Assembly: GCA_046498185.1 (NCBI GenBank)
Contig: JAWOBE010000104.1
Location: forward strand, 1-25,747
Direction of reading: 5' to 3'
From: CAYXDR01 sp046498185
GTDB lineage: Bacteria; Desulfobacterota; DSM-4660; Desulfatiglandales; Desulfatiglandaceae
Length of the DNA stretch: 25,747 nt
How positions within the stretch are numbered: the stretch's first letter is position 1; every line of letters starts with the position of its first letter. Of the stretch, positions 23,604 to 25,747 are shown piece after piece. A program made the position numbers and the translations under genes. The notes beneath the pieces were generated by a model that searched no databases, was not told the origin of the DNA, and saw only the letters and a program-made list of their open reading frames with translations.

Positions 23604-24329
23604 ATGAAAATCCTTGAAGATCTGATAGCCTCATTAAACACGGAATCTCCGGTCTACGATATCCGGCAGGGTCTTTTTCATACCGCGGTGGTTACCCGCA
23701 ATTGCGGGCTTGCTGCAACATTGCCGAAGGATGCGATGCGCCAGAAACCACCATTGATGCGCCTGGCCGGCACACTCCTTGAGCTGAGCGCACTCGAGCT
23801 TGCAAGGCTTTCGATGTCCGACAGCATCCCCGAAGCAGCGGTTGGGATGGCTGCCATCAATTCGCTGCTTGATGTAGACGAAAGAATGTGCATCGAACTG
23901 AATGCGGCGGAGCTCATCATCGAAAAAGGAGCCGGAAAACGAGTCGCCATCGTCGGTCATTTTCCTTTCGTGCCAAGGGTCAAGGAAAAAGCCTCTCAAT
24001 TATGGGTCATCGAAAAGAATCCAACGGCCGATGACCTGGAAGAGCACGCCGCGGCCGAGGTAATCCCGCGCGCAGATGTCGTGGCCGTCACCGGCACCGC
24101 CTTGACCAACCACACTCTCGAAGGCCTTCTGGAACTATGCAGGCCCGACGCATTCGTCGTTATGCTCGGAGACACCGTCCCGGTTTCACCTCTACTGTTC
24201 GAACTGGGCGTGGATGCTTTATCCGGCACCAGGGTTGTAGACACTGAAATTGTACTGCGATGCGTAAGCCAGGGGGCTAATTTCAGGCAGATCAAGGGAA
24301 TACGCAAGGTGACAATGATTAAAAAGTAG
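23604..24329 (+). CDS. DUF364 family protein (putative heavy-metal chelation domain, DUF4213 N-terminus)
   Basis: A 241-residue cytosolic-looking protein. The N-terminal part (about 1-85) resembles DUF4213, and the C-terminal part is the DUF364 Rossmann-like domain, with KRVAIVGHFPFVPRVK (111-126), LWVIEKNP (133-140), DVVAVTGTALTNHTLEGLL (about 156-174) and VVMLGDTVPVSPLLF (about 185-199). In other anaerobes such genes often sit near metal, molybdenum or corrinoid functions, and a metal-chelating role has been proposed but not shown. AGGAGG sits five bases before the ATG. It stands alone on the plus strand with a palindromic promoter upstream and a separate promoter-like site before the next gene. 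Confidence 0.85.
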   Translation: MKILEDLIASLNTESPVYDIRQGLFHTAVVTRNCGLAATLPKDAMRQKPPLMRLAGTLLELSALELARLSMSDSIPEAAVGMAAINSLLDVDERMCIELNAAELIIEKGAGKRVAIVGHFPFVPRVKEKASQLWVIEKNPTADDLEEHAAAEVIPRADVVAVTGTALTNHTLEGLLELCRPDAFVVMLGDTVPVSPLLFELGVDALSGTRVVDTEIVLRCVSQGANFRQIKGIRKVTMIKK

Positions 24330-24339
24330 CAATTATTAC

Positions 24340-24369
24340 TTGCGGTAAGATACAGTCATATTATATAAT
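24340..24369 (+). promoter_or_regulatory. Candidate promoter for the M48 metalloprotease gene
   Basis: A perfect -10 TATAAT (24364-24369) is preceded by an 18-base spacer and a weak -35 TTGCGG (24340-24345). The leader would be about 85 nt. The 132-bp gap shows no other feature apart from a nine-codon frame judged to be chance. Confidence 0.45.
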
Positions 24370-24461
24370 TTTAAAGATATGCATCCTAATCACCCTTTCC
24401 GGGAGGATTGCTGCAAGATGGATGCAATATATTTATGTTCACTTTAAGAGAGGAGAGCAAC

Positions 24462-25747
24462 ATGGCAAGTCATGAAGTATCCGCCGATTATCGATACGGT
24501 CTCAGCCGCCGCAAGTTTCTCCAACTGACAACCATGTCTGCCGTGGCGGTAGCAACTGGCTGCGCAACAAACCCGGTCACCGGTCGGAGCCAGCTCATGC
24601 TTTTCTCCGAACAGGATGAAATTCAAATCGATCGACAGTACGCGCCGCTTCAGTTTTCCACCGATTACGGCCCCACACAGGACAACGTGCTGAATGCTTA
24701 CGTGAGCGGTATCGGGAAGAACCTGGCATCCAGGAGTCACAGGCCGCACATGCCTTATTCCTTCAGGGTGGTAAATGCCAACTACGTAAACGCCTATGCT
24801 TTTCCCGGCGGCAGCATCGCCTGCACCCGAGGGATACTGCTGACCCTTGAAAATGAAGCCGAGCTGGCCGCATTGCTCGGCCATGAAATCGGCCATGTGA
24901 ACGCCCGACACACAGCCGAGCAAATGTCTAAAAGTCAGCTTTCCAGCATTGTGGTAAGCGGCTTATCCATCATCGCCGACAGAGCCGCCGGTATGGGCCA
25001 GGTAGCCTCAACGCTCGGTGGGATAAGCGCCGGAGCATTCCTGGCCCGCTACAGCCGAGATAGCGAACGCCAGGCTGACGCCCTTGGGATGGAATACATG
25101 GTTAAATCCGGCTACAGCCCCGATGGCATGGTGGGTCTTATGGACATGCTCAATGAAAAAAACAAATCCAGGCCGAGCGCCCTCGAGCTAATGTTCACCA
25201 CTCATCCGATGAGCGACGAGCGGTACCGAAACGCGGTCCATTCGGCCGCCACAACTTACGCCGCATCTAAGAACCTCCCCCTTAACCGTGAGCGTTACAT
25301 GGATAACACCGCGGCGGTTCGCGCCATTAAAGGGGCCATCGAAGAGATGCAAGACGGCGATGAGGCTATGGGGTCCAAAAATTACCGGCAGGCCGAAAGC
25401 CACTACAGCAAAGCACTCAAAAGGGCGCCGAATGATTACGCCGGATTACTCTCAATGGCAAAATGCCAGCTGATGCAAAAAAACTACTCTGAGGGCGCCA
25501 GGTATGCCAACAGGGCGAAATCCGTCTACCCCGGGGAGGCCCAAGGCCACCATCTGAGCGGCTTCGCGGCGCTGAACCTGAAAAAATTTGAATCCGCCTA
25601 TCGGGATTTTCAAACCGAACAACGCCTGGTGCCGCAAAACCCCACCTCAATCTTTTTCATGGGGTATTCTCTCGATGAAATGGGTCGCAGAGACGACGCC
25701 GCCCGCGAATATCAACGATATTTGCAGCACGTTCGCCAGGGCGAGTA
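24462..25747 (+). CDS. M48-family zinc metalloprotease, Tat-type lipoprotein with C-terminal TPRs (3' end at the window edge)
   Basis: A gluzincin protease expected on the outer face of the inner membrane or in the periplasm. The first 428 residues are visible. The N-terminus has a twin-arginine motif SRRKFLQL (15-22), a short hydrophobic stretch and a lipobox-like ATGC with Cys34, followed by TNPVTGRSQLMLFSE, which is typical of M48 lipoproteins. The zinc site is HEIGH (141-145), with Glu142 as catalytic base and Glu202 in DSERQAD as likely third ligand. From about 300 to 425 there are TPR-like repeats (YSKALKRAPNDY, FQTEQRLVPQNP, YQRYLQHV). GAGAGGAGAG precedes the ATG at 24462. The last two bases are TA, so the gene either stops at the very next base or continues; I cannot tell. 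E. coli BepA/YcaL-type proteins are the nearest functional reference, for outer-membrane protein quality control. Confidence 0.9.
   Translation, partial: MASHEVSADYRYGLSRRKFLQLTTMSAVAVATGCATNPVTGRSQLMLFSEQDEIQIDRQYAPLQFSTDYGPTQDNVLNAYVSGIGKNLASRSHRPHMPYSFRVVNANYVNAYAFPGGSIACTRGILLTLENEAELAALLGHEIGHVNARHTAEQMSKSQLSSIVVSGLSIIADRAAGMGQVASTLGGISAGAFLARYSRDSERQADALGMEYMVKSGYSPDGMVGLMDMLNEKNKSRPSALELMFTTHPMSDERYRNAVHSAATTYAASKNLPLNRERYMDNTAAVRAIKGAIEEMQDGDEAMGSKNYRQAESHYSKALKRAPNDYAGLLSMAKCQLMQKNYSEGARYANRAKSVYPGEAQGHHLSGFAALNLKKFESAYRDFQTEQRLVPQNPTSIFFMGYSLDEMGRRDDAAREYQRYLQHVRQGE

Noticed and set aside
24418..24447. Nine-codon frame (MDAIYLCSL) in the leader of the M48 gene, preceded by GGAGG
   Set aside because: Spacing to the GGAGG is long, it has no attenuator-like codons or following hairpin, and such short frames arise by chance.

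Overview
The window reads as a chromosomal segment of an anaerobic Gram-negative bacterium, most likely a member of the Desulfobacterota (former Deltaproteobacteria). The pointers are Kdo and lipid-A genes, LapA/LapB, an FmdB-type zinc-ribbon protein, a UPF0280 protein, a DUF364 protein, a DUF6485 Cys-rich protein, and dispersed elements whose ends resemble 'TTGATGAnnTCGTAAAAAGT', a repeat style I associate with that phylum. No ribosomal RNA or tRNA gene was seen, so the taxonomic call is an inference. The gene content is mostly conserved housekeeping. I found no convincing new multigene system; the unusual material is in the intergenic DNA.

Layout. 1-388: 5' part of kdsA (minus), with its own promoter. 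722-1823: prfB (plus) with an intact programmed +1 frameshift. 1854-9577: a long minus-strand block, read from its 5' end as metallophosphoesterase, HIT hydrolase, lapA, lapB, mutS and a TPR/AMIN N-acetylmuramoyl-alanine amidase; most neighbours are within 20 bp or abut. 9986-10474: FmdB-like zinc-ribbon protein (plus). 10479-14400: a minus-strand trio with two ATGA overlaps: patatin-like phospholipase, RecD2 helicase, UPF0280 protein. 14581-16395: a lipoprotein transglycosylase and an LpxR-type lipid A deacylase (both minus). 16419-16622: DUF6485 Cys-rich protein (plus), divergent from lpxR with a 23-bp spacer. 16643-22310: tolC-family gene, secA and argJ (all minus). 22584-23078: ilvN/ilvH (minus), standing alone without ilvB. 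23604-24329: DUF364 protein (plus). 24462-end: a Tat-exported, lipobox-containing M48 metalloprotease with TPRs, cut by the window edge.

Functional themes. Many genes concern the envelope: kdsA (Kdo), lapA/lapB (control of LPS synthesis), lpxR (lipid A editing), the amidase and transglycosylase (peptidoglycan), secA and tolC (export), a phospholipase and an outer M48 protease. The rest is information processing (prfB, mutS, recD2) and amino-acid synthesis (argJ, ilvN).

Non-coding highlights. At least five copies or half copies of a MITE-like element lie at about 14471, 17871, 22372, 23211 and 23287. Their internal arms are built of CGAYNN-type hexamers whose number differs between copies. 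One copy abuts the 3' remnant of a lost methyltransferase gene (22441-22572), and two sit just upstream of the orphan ilvN. Other items are REP-like hairpins at 9638-9833, a 12-bp tandem repeat at 18038-18073, and two TTGAC-N4-GTCAA palindromes at 22363 and 23492.
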